DNA from: Methanobacteriaceae archaeon
GTDB lineage: Archaea > Methanobacteriota > Methanobacteria > Methanobacteriales > Methanobacteriaceae
NCBI GenBank assembly: GCA_030681145.1
Contig: JAUXXK010000326.1
Coordinates: 1-6,061 of the forward strand
Length of the DNA: 6,061 bases
Direction: 5' to 3'
Shown here: piece after piece, positions 1 through 6,061 of the stretch
Layout: every line of letters starts with the position of its first letter
How positions within the stretch are numbered: the stretch's first letter is position 1
Notes under the pieces: generated by a model
What the model saw: only the letters and a program-made list of their open reading frames with translations
The model's database searches: none
Told to the model about the DNA's origin: nothing
Translations under genes and position numbers: made by a program

Positions 1-1
1 G

Positions 2-760
2 AATTTATTTAAAAAAAATGCATTTGGAAAAGATCTTATTTTACTTGTCGTTTTGGATGAAATAGATATTTTACTTAAAAATGATGGTGATGGAATATTA
101 TACACACTTACTCGTACTGATAATGTAGCTATACTTTCCATTAGTAATTATGTCGATTTTAAAAAATTTATAAAACCACGAGTTAGAAGTAGTTTACGAG
201 ATAGAGAAATTGTTTTTCCTCCATATGGCGCTCAACAATTAGTAGATATCCTTGAAGAAAGGTCTAAATTATCTTTCAATAAAGATGCTCTGGAAGGTGA
301 TGTAATACCTTTATGTTCTGCTATGGCAGCTAAAGAAGAAGGTGATGCAAGATATGCTCTGGATTTACTTAGAACTTCTGGTGAGCTTGCTGATGAAAAA
401 GATTCTGAAGTAGTTAAAGGTGCATATGTTAGAGAGGCTAAAGATTATATTGAACATAATAAAATCACAGATATAATAATGACTTTACCTAGCCAACAAC
501 AGAGAGTTTTAGAGTCCATTCTTTATTTAACAAAACGAAAAGAAGAAATAACTTCTGGAAGGCTTTATGAAGTATATACAGATGTCTCTAAAGGAGATAC
601 GGTTTCTTACAGAAGAATTTTTGATTTTATAAATGAACTGGAAATGTTAGGATTAATATCTACTAATACTGTTTCTAGAGGTAGAGCTAAAGGGAGAACT
701 AATATAATTGATTTACAATGTGATACTGAAGTTTTAGAAGATGCTATATGGGGAATGTAA
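2..760 (+). CDS. cdc6: Orc1/Cdc6 family replication initiator, 3' part (5' end outside window)
   Basis: Archaeal origin-recognition and helicase-loading AAA+ ATPase, which binds origin repeats and recruits MCM. The reading frame is open from base 2, so the gene begins left of the window. The TTG at 53 is an internal Leu codon inside Walker B, not a start. The 252 visible residues carry Walker B (LLVVLDEID, residues 14-22), sensor 1 (LSISN, about 45-49), the box VII arginine motif (PRVRSSL, about 59-65) and sensor 2 (GDARYALDLLR, about 114-124). A C-terminal winged-helix domain runs from about residue 155 to the end, with the duplex-binding wing probably near SRGRAKGRTN. Family members are usually about 380-410 residues, so some 130-150 N-terminal residues, including Walker A, are missing. 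It faces pyrB convergently. Its neighbours suggest the cdc6-1 paralogue, but that is inference. The family call is very secure. Confidence 0.95.
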   Translation, partial: NLFKKNAFGKDLILLVVLDEIDILLKNDGDGILYTLTRTDNVAILSISNYVDFKKFIKPRVRSSLRDREIVFPPYGAQQLVDILEERSKLSFNKDALEGDVIPLCSAMAAKEEGDARYALDLLRTSGELADEKDSEVVKGAYVREAKDYIEHNKITDIIMTLPSQQQRVLESILYLTKRKEEITSGRLYEVYTDVSKGDTVSYRRIFDFINELEMLGLISTNTVSRGRAKGRTNIIDLQCDTEVLEDAIWGM

Positions 761-770
761 TTATATCTAA

Positions 771-781
771 TTTTTTTTTTT
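771..781 (+). terminator. T11 tract, likely terminator of cdc6
   Basis: Eleven consecutive T residues begin 11 bp after the cdc6 stop codon. Archaeal RNA polymerase terminates at T-rich non-template tracts without needing a hairpin, so this is a good intrinsic terminator candidate. It lies in the short spacer between two convergent genes, where both transcripts have to end. Confidence 0.7.
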
Positions 782-782
782 A

Positions 783-798
783 AAATAAAATTAAAATT
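783..798 (-). terminator. T-rich tracts on the - strand, likely terminator of pyrB
   Basis: Read on the - strand just after the pyrB stop codon, the spacer contains three T tracts in a row (TTTTAATTTTATTTTA). That fits an archaeal oligo-T terminator. Together with the T11 tract on the other strand it makes this 43-bp spacer a bidirectional terminator. No GC-rich stem is present. Confidence 0.5.
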
Positions 799-803
799 AA
801 TAA

Positions 804-1724
804 TTAAAAAGATTTTAATAATGCATCTAAAAGTGCCATACGTACTGGAACTCCATTAAAAGCTTGATCAAAGTATTTATCATATGATGTGTTATCAACA
901 TCAGTTGATATTTCATCCAATCTTGGTAAAGGATGCATGACAATTAAATCTTTTCCTTTTAATAGATCTGCATTAATCAAATAGGCTCCTTTAATTTTAG
1001 AATATTCTTCTGGATCTGGAAAACGTTCTTTTTGTATTCTGGTAACATACAAAACATCTACTTCATCCAAAACTTGATGAATATCATCAGTTTCTTGAGT
1101 AACTGCTTTTTCTTCTTTTAAATCATGAAGTGTTTCTTGTGGCATTCTAAGTTCTGGAGGTGATACAAAACTCATTTTAGCACCAAACATTCCTAATGCG
1201 TAGGATAATGAATGAACTGTTCTCCCATATTTTAAATCGCCAATTAAAGCCACATTTAACCCTTTTATTTTTCCAAAAATCCTTTTCATGGTGTAAATGT
1301 CAAGTAATGTTTGAGTAGGGTGCTGTCCTGAACCATCACCAGCATTTATTACAGGAACATCCACTATATCTGAAACATATCTTGCGGCACCCTCAAGATT
1401 GTGTCTAATTACTAGTGCATCTGCATATTTAGATATCATACGAGCTGTATCAGCTAAATTTTCTCCTTTAGTAACTGAACTGGCGCCAGTTTCTGCAAAA
1501 CCTATGACTCCTCCACCTAATCTCTTCATTGAGGTTTCAAATGATAATCTTGTTCTGGTGGACGGTTCATAAAACATCATTCCCAAAATTTTACCCACCA
1601 TTCCTTGACTCATTTCCTGAGATCTGGCAACAGGTTCCATATGCTGGGCCTGTTTTAAAATAAAATTTATATCTTCTTTACTGAAGTCTTTGATAGAAAT
1701 AACGTTTTTAAGTGAAAAAGACAT
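804..1724 (-). CDS. pyrB: Aspartate carbamoyltransferase catalytic subunit
   Basis: Cytosolic enzyme that joins carbamoyl phosphate and L-aspartate to give N-carbamoyl-aspartate, the committed step of pyrimidine synthesis. The 306 residues match the usual catalytic-chain length. The carbamoyl-phosphate loop STRTR is at 55-59. The S-x3-K pair that reaches over from the neighbouring subunit is at S82/K86, in a KGENLADT context. Others are R107, HPTQ at 135-138, R168 in KYGRTVHS, R229/Q231 in VTRIQKERF, and the HPLPR loop at 264-268. By family comparison these correspond to the E. coli active-site residues, so the enzyme should be active. The ATG start is preceded by AGGATGA about 5 bases upstream. 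No regulatory chain gene (pyrI) follows, because the next gene downstream is cdc6 in the opposite direction. Ornithine carbamoyltransferase is the only serious alternative, and the HPLPR loop and VTRIQ motif argue against it. Confidence 0.96.
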   Translation of the reverse strand: MSFSLKNVISIKDFSKEDINFILKQAQHMEPVARSQEMSQGMVGKILGMMFYEPSTRTRLSFETSMKRLGGGVIGFAETGASSVTKGENLADTARMISKYADALVIRHNLEGAARYVSDIVDVPVINAGDGSGQHPTQTLLDIYTMKRIFGKIKGLNVALIGDLKYGRTVHSLSYALGMFGAKMSFVSPPELRMPQETLHDLKEEKAVTQETDDIHQVLDEVDVLYVTRIQKERFPDPEEYSKIKGAYLINADLLKGKDLIVMHPLPRLDEISTDVDNTSYDKYFDQAFNGVPVRMALLDALLKSF

Positions 1725-1729
1725 TTATA

Positions 1730-1736
1730 TCATCCT
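1730..1736 (-). promoter_or_regulatory. Ribosome binding site of pyrB
   Basis: The - strand reads AAGGATGATATAA and then ATG. AGGATGA is an imperfect match to the archaeal AGGTGATC Shine-Dalgarno, with spacing of about 5 bases. It supports the ATG at 1724 as start. Confidence 0.5.
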
Positions 1737-1749
1737 TAATTATTAAATT

Positions 1750-1765
1750 ATTAATTATAATTAAT
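1750..1765. repeat. 16-bp perfect palindrome upstream of pyrB
   Basis: ATTAATTATAATTAAT reads the same on both strands and lies 26-41 bp upstream of the pyrB start codon. It would fall within the leader, or near the transcription start, of the predicted pyrB transcript. An operator for a dimeric regulator is possible. However, it is made only of A and T in a spacer that is nearly all A/T, so chance is a real alternative. Confidence 0.35.
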
Positions 1766-1806
1766 TCTATTAATTATCTATTTAATATTATAGATTAAAC
1801 ACAGAT

Positions 1807-1815
1807 CTATATAAT
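1807..1815 (-). promoter_or_regulatory. Candidate TATA box for pyrB
   Basis: The - strand reads ATTATATAG, which resembles the archaeal TATA element and nearly matches the candidate box in front of hef (ATTATATATAG). It sits directly downstream of the trmI stop codon. A start site about 25 bp further on would give a leader of roughly 60 nt. A weaker alternative box, TATAATATTAAA, lies around 1780-1792. Either way, pyrB could be transcribed independently of the hef-trmI unit. Confidence 0.4.
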
Positions 1816-1818
1816 GCA

Positions 1819-2550
1819 TCATAACTTCCTGATAAAACTTAAATAACCGGTGTGACCAACCATACGTGTTTTTGGCCTGGTACCTTTAACTTTAACCTCT
1901 ATCTCTCTTAATATACATTCTATACTATTAATCTCTGAAAAACCAACTTTTTTAGCTATTTTATGTAATATTTGAACTTGTTCTATATATGGAGCATAAA
2001 CTGCTACCCATCCTCCAGTTTTTAAACTATCATAAACTAATTCCATCATTTCCCATGGTTTTGGAAGATCCAAAAATATTAAATCAATTTCTTTCTCTTC
2101 AATTCCTTCTTTTATATCTTTATTTTTAATTTCAACATTATCTAACTGAAACTGATCTATATTTGACTGAGCAATATTGGCGAAATCTTCTCTTATTTCA
2201 TAGCTGTAAACTCTGCCTTGTTTACCAACTACATTAGCAAAATGGAGGGCAATAGCTCCTGCTCCAGTACCTGCATCTACTACACGATCTCCACAACCCA
2301 ATCCAGTATATGATATAACTATTCCAATATCTTTAGGCAGAAGTATGGAACACCTGCGCTGCATAAGTTCAATTAAATCATTTACATCAGCTTTTACAAC
2401 TTTAATTTTTTTACCTAGATGGGTTTCAAGTGTATCACCAGGATTACTAATTTGAAGTTCTTCTTTTTTTATAATTCCTAAATCATTCTGGAAATCCTTG
2501 TCAGAATTAAATAGATATTTCTTCCCTCTTTCATCTATTAAAATAAACAA
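1819..2550 (-). CDS. trmI: tRNA (adenine-N1)-methyltransferase, TrmI family
   Basis: SAM-dependent Rossmann-fold enzyme that methylates N1 of adenine in the T loop of tRNA (A58; archaeal members also act on A57), which stabilises tRNA. The 243 residues fit the archaeal length. The small N-terminal domain spans about 1-60. The SAM-binding glycine motif VVDAGTGAGA is at 90-99, the ribose-binding acid E118 follows strand 2, and D145 lies in NKDI. The catalytic-pocket motif DLIFLDLPKPW is at 156-166 and the family's C-terminal RMVGHTGYL at 229-237. The start is TTG: an in-frame TAA lies at 2560-2562, the next Met is only at residue 63, and a strong Shine-Dalgarno sits 3 bases upstream. It lies 55 bp downstream of hef with no clear promoter of its own, so co-transcription is likely. 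Whether it makes m1A57 as well as m1A58 cannot be read from the sequence. Confidence 0.92.
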   Translation of the reverse strand: MFILIDERGKKYLFNSDKDFQNDLGIIKKEELQISNPGDTLETHLGKKIKVVKADVNDLIELMQRRCSILLPKDIGIVISYTGLGCGDRVVDAGTGAGAIALHFANVVGKQGRVYSYEIREDFANIAQSNIDQFQLDNVEIKNKDIKEGIEEKEIDLIFLDLPKPWEMMELVYDSLKTGGWVAVYAPYIEQVQILHKIAKKVGFSEINSIECILREIEVKVKGTRPKTRMVGHTGYLSFIRKL

Positions 2551-2553
2551 ATT

Positions 2554-2560
2554 ATCACCT
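2554..2560 (-). promoter_or_regulatory. Strong ribosome binding site that fixes the TTG start of trmI
   Basis: The - strand reads AAGGTGATAATTTG. AGGTGAT is a full match to the complement of the 3' end of archaeal 16S rRNA (ATCACCT) and ends 3 bases before the TTG. It is the clearest Shine-Dalgarno in the window and decides the unusual start codon. Confidence 0.8.
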
Positions 2561-2573
2561 TATTAAATTAAAT

Positions 2574-2603
2574 AGATTCTATGAATCTTCCTCTTATCAG
2601 AGG
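2574..2603. repeat. Two adjacent short inverted repeats between hef and trmI
   Basis: AGATTC-TAT-GAATCT (2574-2588, 6-bp arms, 3-nt loop) and CCTCT-TATC-AGAGG (2590-2603, 5-bp arms, 4-nt loop) lie one base apart in the 55-bp spacer. In a hef-trmI transcript they would form two consecutive small hairpins just after the hef stop codon and before the trmI Shine-Dalgarno. No T tract follows, so they do not look like an archaeal terminator. An RNA processing or stability element is possible. Confidence 0.45.
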
Positions 2604-2605
2604 TT

Positions 2606-4939
2606 TTATTTGTTCTCATCAATAAGCTTCTTATCTTGATCTATTTTTATCTTTTTGAACTCCATGTCCACCACTTTTTTAATACTTTCAGCGATTTTTT
2701 TTCCAATTCCATCAACTTTTTGAAGATCATTTTCTGAAGCATTTATTATGTTTTTAACAGATCCAAATTCTTCTAACAATTTACGTGCATTTATTGGCCC
2801 CACATTGGGTAAAGACTCAATAATAAAAAGTTTTTGTTCTAACAGTGTCAAAGGTTTTTTTTCGGTACGAACTTGAACTGGCTGTTTTTCTTGGGTATTT
2901 TCTCTAATTGCAATACGTCTTATCATAGCAGCTGTGTCTTCAGCAGATCTTGTGGGGATTATAGGTATTCCAAAATCAATTGCAATTGCTGCCAAAGCTC
3001 CTCTTATCGCATTAGGATTCATAAAACCAGAATATAAATTATCTCCTTCTAATATAATAACAGGTTTATCAAATTCTTCTACCATTTCTTTTGCTTGTTT
3101 ATATAATCTTTTATCTGCAATGGAACTAACAAAATCAGCTGCTGTTTTTCTTTCCAAAGCAATTTCATTTGTAATTTGATAATCTGCTACTGCCATAGAC
3201 TTAATTTTTATATCCAAACCTAATTTACTCAATTCTCTTAAAACGCGAGAATTTCCTTCCCTTGAATCTGCATATATCACTGGTTTCATGGATGCTATAG
3301 GTTGTTTATTATTCCCCAGGATCTTTTTAACTTTCTTTTCATCATCAGAATTTTCAGACTCTTCGATTATTTCAGGATAATTTTGTGAAAGTGCATCTTC
3401 TTTCTGAGATTTTATTTTTAGATTACTAAAAGCAGAAGGATTTCCCAACTGTTCTTTCATTTTTCTTTCTTTATGAATACTTGACCAGTAATATCCTTCG
3501 TCTAAAGTTCCTTTTGTTATAAGAACTTTCATTTTACCTGTGCTTTTCCTACCAGTACGACCTCTTCGTTGAATCATTCTTATTTCTGAAGGTACAGGTT
3601 CGTAAAGTACAACTAGATCCACTGCAGGTATGTCTATACCCTCTTCAGCAACACTTGTTGATAATAAAACATCATGAGTACCCATTCTAAAAGATTTAAT
3701 TACTTCTTTTTGTTCTTTTTGGCTTAATCCTTTTTCTCCATTTCTTTTTGCTTGACCAAAGAATTTTACAGCATTTATATTCTCTTTTTCACAAAGTTGA
3801 AATATTTGTTCAAGAGTGTCTCTAAACTGGGTAAAGACAATTATACTTGATTTACCATGTTTTAACTCTTTTTTAATAATTTTAATTAATTTATTTATTT
3901 TGGGGTGTTCTATTCCCATTTCATATGCTTTTTTTGTCAGTATCATGGCCGGTGCAAAATCAGCATCTACTAAAAGGCCTTTAGAGGCTTTAGTATTCTT
4001 TTTTTTGAGTCTTAATAAATATTGTTGTAGATTACTTATCCCTTGTGTTTCTAACAGTTCAATGGAGTGTTGAATATTAATTGAAGCAGCAATTAATGAA
4101 ATAGCCCTGAAACAATCTTTAGGAGGGGAAGTACTTCTGGCAATACGATTTTGAACTCGACCTCGGGCCATCAATAGATCTTTTTTACCAACAGAAATAG
4201 TTGGAAGTATATCCATATTCTTCAGTAACTTTAAACGGTGTTTAAGAGCCTTATTTAAGTGTTTTTTTATTTTTTTTTGTTCTTCTCCCATTTCCACTTT
4301 TACCCATTCTACATCAATTGGATTGAAATAGGGAGAAACATCGGGATCTTCCTCATTTTTAATAATAATTTCTTCTATAAACAGATTTTCACATACAAAT
4401 TTTATTTTTTCGTTATCTGATCCTGGCGATGCTGTTAAACCTAAAATAAGAGGATTTATAGCTTCTTGAAGATAACGAGATGCTAAATAAACATATGAGT
4501 ATGAACCGATGCCCCTATGGCATTCATCAAAAACTATTAAAGAAACATCTTTTAGTGAATATCGTTTATTAATTAGATCAGATTCAACTGTTTGAGGGGT
4601 GGCACATATTATATTAGAGTCATTCCATCTTTTTTTTCTTTCTTCTGGTTTTATTGCTCCTGTAATAGATGTTGAACTAACCATTAAAAAATCACGAAAA
4701 CTTTCCTCATGCTGAACAACGAGAGGCTTACTTGGAGCCACAACTAAAACTTTAGAGCCTTTAATTTTTTCCAGACGATCTGCAGATATAAGTGCAGCCA
4801 CAACAGTTTTTCCTAGAGCGGTAGGGGCTACTATCATAGTATTGCCTTTTTTTAAAACATCTGCAGCTAGTAACTGTTGATATAGACGAGCTTCCACCTT
4901 TTTAGGATGAACTAGGGGGTGACTGATATACTTTACCAT
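2606..4939 (-). CDS. hef: Hef: fused SF2 helicase and XPF-family nuclease
   Basis: Archaeal relative of FANCM/XPF that unwinds and cuts forked and branched DNA at stalled replication forks. Helicase half: motif I APTALGKT (38-45), DECH box (138-141), motif III TAS (169-171), motif IV IVFTQF (about 367-372), motif V STSVAEEGIDIP (427-438) and motif VI QRRGRTGR (457-464). A Lys-rich helical insert, about 210-350, separates the two RecA-like lobes, as in known Hef proteins. A charged, probably disordered linker (about 500-550) leads to the nuclease: YADSREG (556-562), ADYQI (585-589) and the metal-site signature ERKTAAD (596-602). Tandem helix-hairpin-helix elements follow (LPNVGPINARKLL 710-722, VDGIGKKIAESI 742-753), then a Lys-rich tail. 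At 777 residues it is full length with both activities intact, unlike archaeal XPF proteins that have only the nuclease. The ATG has no Shine-Dalgarno and lies close to a TATA-like box. It probably heads the hef-trmI unit. Confidence 0.97.
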   Translation of the reverse strand: MVKYISHPLVHPKKVEARLYQQLLAADVLKKGNTMIVAPTALGKTVVAALISADRLEKIKGSKVLVVAPSKPLVVQHEESFRDFLMVSSTSITGAIKPEERKKRWNDSNIICATPQTVESDLINKRYSLKDVSLIVFDECHRGIGSYSYVYLASRYLQEAINPLILGLTASPGSDNEKIKFVCENLFIEEIIIKNEEDPDVSPYFNPIDVEWVKVEMGEEQKKIKKHLNKALKHRLKLLKNMDILPTISVGKKDLLMARGRVQNRIARSTSPPKDCFRAISLIAASINIQHSIELLETQGISNLQQYLLRLKKKNTKASKGLLVDADFAPAMILTKKAYEMGIEHPKINKLIKIIKKELKHGKSSIIVFTQFRDTLEQIFQLCEKENINAVKFFGQAKRNGEKGLSQKEQKEVIKSFRMGTHDVLLSTSVAEEGIDIPAVDLVVLYEPVPSEIRMIQRRGRTGRKSTGKMKVLITKGTLDEGYYWSSIHKERKMKEQLGNPSAFSNLKIKSQKEDALSQNYPEIIEESENSDDEKKVKKILGNNKQPIASMKPVIYADSREGNSRVLRELSKLGLDIKIKSMAVADYQITNEIALERKTAADFVSSIADKRLYKQAKEMVEEFDKPVIILEGDNLYSGFMNPNAIRGALAAIAIDFGIPIIPTRSAEDTAAMIRRIAIRENTQEKQPVQVRTEKKPLTLLEQKLFIIESLPNVGPINARKLLEEFGSVKNIINASENDLQKVDGIGKKIAESIKKVVDMEFKKIKIDQDKKLIDENK

Positions 4940-4962
4940 AATTTTAGTATATTAAAAATAAA

Positions 4963-4973
4963 CTATATATAAT
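4963..4973 (-). promoter_or_regulatory. TATA box of hef
   Basis: The - strand reads ATTATATATAG, centred about 29 bp upstream of the hef ATG. Archaeal transcription starts about 25 bp downstream of the TATA centre, which places the start within a few bases of the ATG. The bases before the ATG (TATACTAAAATT) contain no Shine-Dalgarno, so the mRNA is probably leaderless or nearly so. Confidence 0.6.
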
Positions 4974-5061
4974 GTGTTTTAAAAACGAAAATAAGTCTAA
5001 TTAAATTTAGTTGAAAAAATTTTTATTATAATTAATTTTCATACATTATAAAAATCATCAA

Positions 5062-5099
5062 TTTTAATTTTTTGTAATTTATTTTTTTAAAAATTAAAA
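5062..5099. repeat. A/T-only inverted repeat, 11-bp arms
   Basis: TTTTAATTTTT (5062-5072) is perfectly complementary to AAAAATTAAAA (5089-5099), with 16 bases between the arms. It lies just downstream of the dehydratase gene. Being made only of A and T, it would be a weak hairpin and may be accidental. It overlaps the likely terminator. Confidence 0.3.
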
Positions 5100-5101
5100 A
5101 A
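5089..5101 (-). terminator. Oligo-T terminator of the dehydratase gene
   Basis: The - strand reads TTTTTTAATTTTT, starting about 36 bases after the TAG stop codon of the dehydratase large-subunit gene. It fits an archaeal oligo-T terminator. More T-rich tracts follow toward hef. With the TATA-like box before hef, this suggests that the dehydratase and hef are separate transcription units. Confidence 0.5.
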
Positions 5102-5137
5102 TAGAATTAATAGATATCATAACAATTTTTATAATAC

Positions 5138-6061
5138 CTATTTTTTTGCAATTAAATTCTTGAAGTCATCAAAAACAACTTCTAGACCACACATATTAGG
5201 AACATAATTAGCAGCTTTTGCAGAATCCACTCCAATAACTTCGAATCCAAGTTCTTCTATCGGAGAAACCACCATACAGGTATCACATACCAGCTTACCC
5301 CCGGATTTTTCAATCATTCTAGAGTAACCCATACGATCAGAAGCAGCTTTCATATTAATAGAAGTGCATAACCATAATTCATTTTTTAATTTTTTACCTT
5401 GAAGAGTTTCAGCTATCTCTCTTATTTCATCTAATGATGCATGAGGACATCCTAAACATATAAGATCTGGTGTTTCACTACTTGTAGAAAGATTTTCTCT
5501 AGTATCTTTAATTTCTTCATTTCCTACTGTTATTTTATCAGAAACTTCTTGAGATAAAGCATTTTGATTTTCTGGAGTTATTCCTTCTATATGATATAGG
5601 GCTACTGCACCAGAAGAAGCCAAGGCTGCACCTAATCCTTTCAGATCATCTGCAACTGGCCTATTAATCATTTTGAAATAAGGAATCCCATCTCCCACTT
5701 CTTTACCAACTAAATAACCTAAAGCACCATAATCTGCACCTTTTAGAGAACAATCTACTTCTATTGCGATAGTTGCTTTTCTATTTTCTTCCAGATGATA
5801 ACCGTAAGCTGGAGTTTTTCCACATATGGCTGCTGCTAAGGCACCGGGCCCTCCTTCTCGATTAGTTTTAGCTCCTAAAACAGAGTTTCCATAAGTAACA
5901 GCGGATGATTCTGACCATGCAATATGAGAACCTTTTAGTGGAACATTTCCAATTAGATATGGTGTGCATGTGCAAGTAGTCATTACATCCATCTTTCCAT
6001 ATGCATTAACAATACGTTTTTGTCTTTTGGCAAATTCTGAAGAAAATCCCAGTTCTTTCCA
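5138..6061 (-). CDS. Phosphomevalonate dehydratase large subunit (aconitase X family), 3' part
   Basis: Large, Fe-S-bearing subunit of the archaeal enzyme that dehydrates mevalonate 5-phosphate to trans-anhydromevalonate 5-phosphate, a step in the archaeal mevalonate route to isoprenoid lipids. The frame stays open through the right edge. Before the Met at 5992 it continues with 23 residues of plausible family sequence (ending IVNAYGK), so that Met is internal. The 307 visible residues carry TCTCTPYL (Cys at 30 and 32), AWSESSAV (48-55), TNREGGP, CLGCPH (Cys 202, 205) and CDTC (Cys 259, 262), with further Cys at 232 and 291. Some of these bind the cluster and frame the active site, but which ones cannot be proved here. 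Family members are near 400 residues, so about 80-100 are missing. The small swivel-domain subunit gene does not follow downstream. Bacterial aconitase X relatives that act on hydroxyproline derivatives are a less likely alternative in this genome. Older annotations call the family DUF521. Confidence 0.9.
   Translation of the reverse strand, partial: WKELGFSSEFAKRQKRIVNAYGKMDVMTTCTCTPYLIGNVPLKGSHIAWSESSAVTYGNSVLGAKTNREGGPGALAAAICGKTPAYGYHLEENRKATIAIEVDCSLKGADYGALGYLVGKEVGDGIPYFKMINRPVADDLKGLGAALASSGAVALYHIEGITPENQNALSQEVSDKITVGNEEIKDTRENLSTSSETPDLICLGCPHASLDEIREIAETLQGKKLKNELWLCTSINMKAASDRMGYSRMIEKSGGKLVCDTCMVVSPIEELGFEVIGVDSAKAANYVPNMCGLEVVFDDFKNLIAKK

Noticed and set aside
53..55. TTG as a start codon for the cdc6 fragment
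   Set aside because: The frame is open back to the window edge, and the codon lies inside the Walker B motif of the AAA+ domain, so it encodes an internal Leu.
2934..3179. Open frame of 81 codons on the + strand
   Set aside because: It lies wholly antisense to the conserved nuclease region of hef, resembles no protein family I recognise, and follows from the codon composition of hef.
3816..4073. Open frame of 85 codons on the + strand with hydrophobic stretches
   Set aside because: It is antisense to the helicase region of hef. The hydrophobic look arises from reading Lys- and Glu-rich codons backwards, and no start signal is seen.
5005..5016. Partial match (ATTTAGTTGAAA) to the mini-ORB origin repeat as I remember it from Methanothermobacter
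   Set aside because: It is a single copy with about three mismatches in a low-complexity A/T spacer. Origins carry several well-matched repeats.
4974..5088. Possible small RNA gene in the spacer between the dehydratase gene and hef
   Set aside because: There is no G/C-rich structured block, which would stand out in such an A/T-rich genome. The stretch is explained by a terminator, a promoter and A/T filler.
5990..5992. ATG as the start of the dehydratase gene
   Set aside because: The frame continues open to the right edge with family-like sequence, and the gene would otherwise lack about a quarter of the usual length.
1..6061. Search for a new defence, mobile or biosynthetic system
   Set aside because: All five genes belong to well-known housekeeping families with intact motifs, and the spacers are short. 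No insertion sequence, direct-repeat array, tRNA-linked attachment site or foreign-looking base composition is visible.

Overview
This window comes from the chromosome of a low-GC methanogenic archaeon, most likely of the order Methanobacteriales (Methanobrevibacter, Methanobacterium or a relative). The gene set is purely archaeal: an Orc1/Cdc6 replication initiator, a full-length Hef helicase-nuclease, an archaeal-type TrmI tRNA methyltransferase and the large subunit of phosphomevalonate dehydratase. Spacers are almost entirely A/T, candidate promoters are TATA-like, and the only strong Shine-Dalgarno is of the AGGTGAT type. The order cdc6 / pyrB / trmI / hef resembles what I remember from Methanothermobacter thermautotrophicus, which supports the family placement. 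The genus cannot be settled from this sequence alone.

Layout from left to right: (i) the 3' two-thirds of an orc1/cdc6 gene on the + strand, cut by the left edge; (ii) a 43-bp convergent spacer with a T11 tract for cdc6 and T-rich tracts on the other strand for pyrB; (iii) pyrB on the - strand, aspartate carbamoyltransferase, with all catalytic residues present; (iv) a 94-bp spacer with a TATA-like box and a 16-bp palindrome; (v) trmI on the - strand, which starts at TTG behind a strong Shine-Dalgarno; (vi) a 55-bp spacer carrying two tight inverted repeats; (vii) hef on the - strand, 777 codons, with intact helicase, XPF-type nuclease and tandem helix-hairpin-helix regions; (viii) a 198-bp extremely A/T-rich spacer with the hef promoter and a terminator for the gene upstream; (ix) the 3' part of the phosphomevalonate dehydratase large-subunit gene on the - strand, cut by the right edge.

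How the genes relate: hef and trmI probably share a transcript that starts just upstream of hef, while pyrB has its own candidate promoter just before the trmI stop codon. cdc6 and hef both concern chromosome replication (origin recognition and handling of stalled or branched forks). pyrB (pyrimidine synthesis), trmI (tRNA m1A) and the dehydratase (isoprenoid lipid precursors) are housekeeping genes.

I see no mobile element, CRISPR array, tRNA or rRNA gene, prophage gene or unexplained coding region. Nothing here looks like a new biological system. The points worth a second look are small ones in the spacers.
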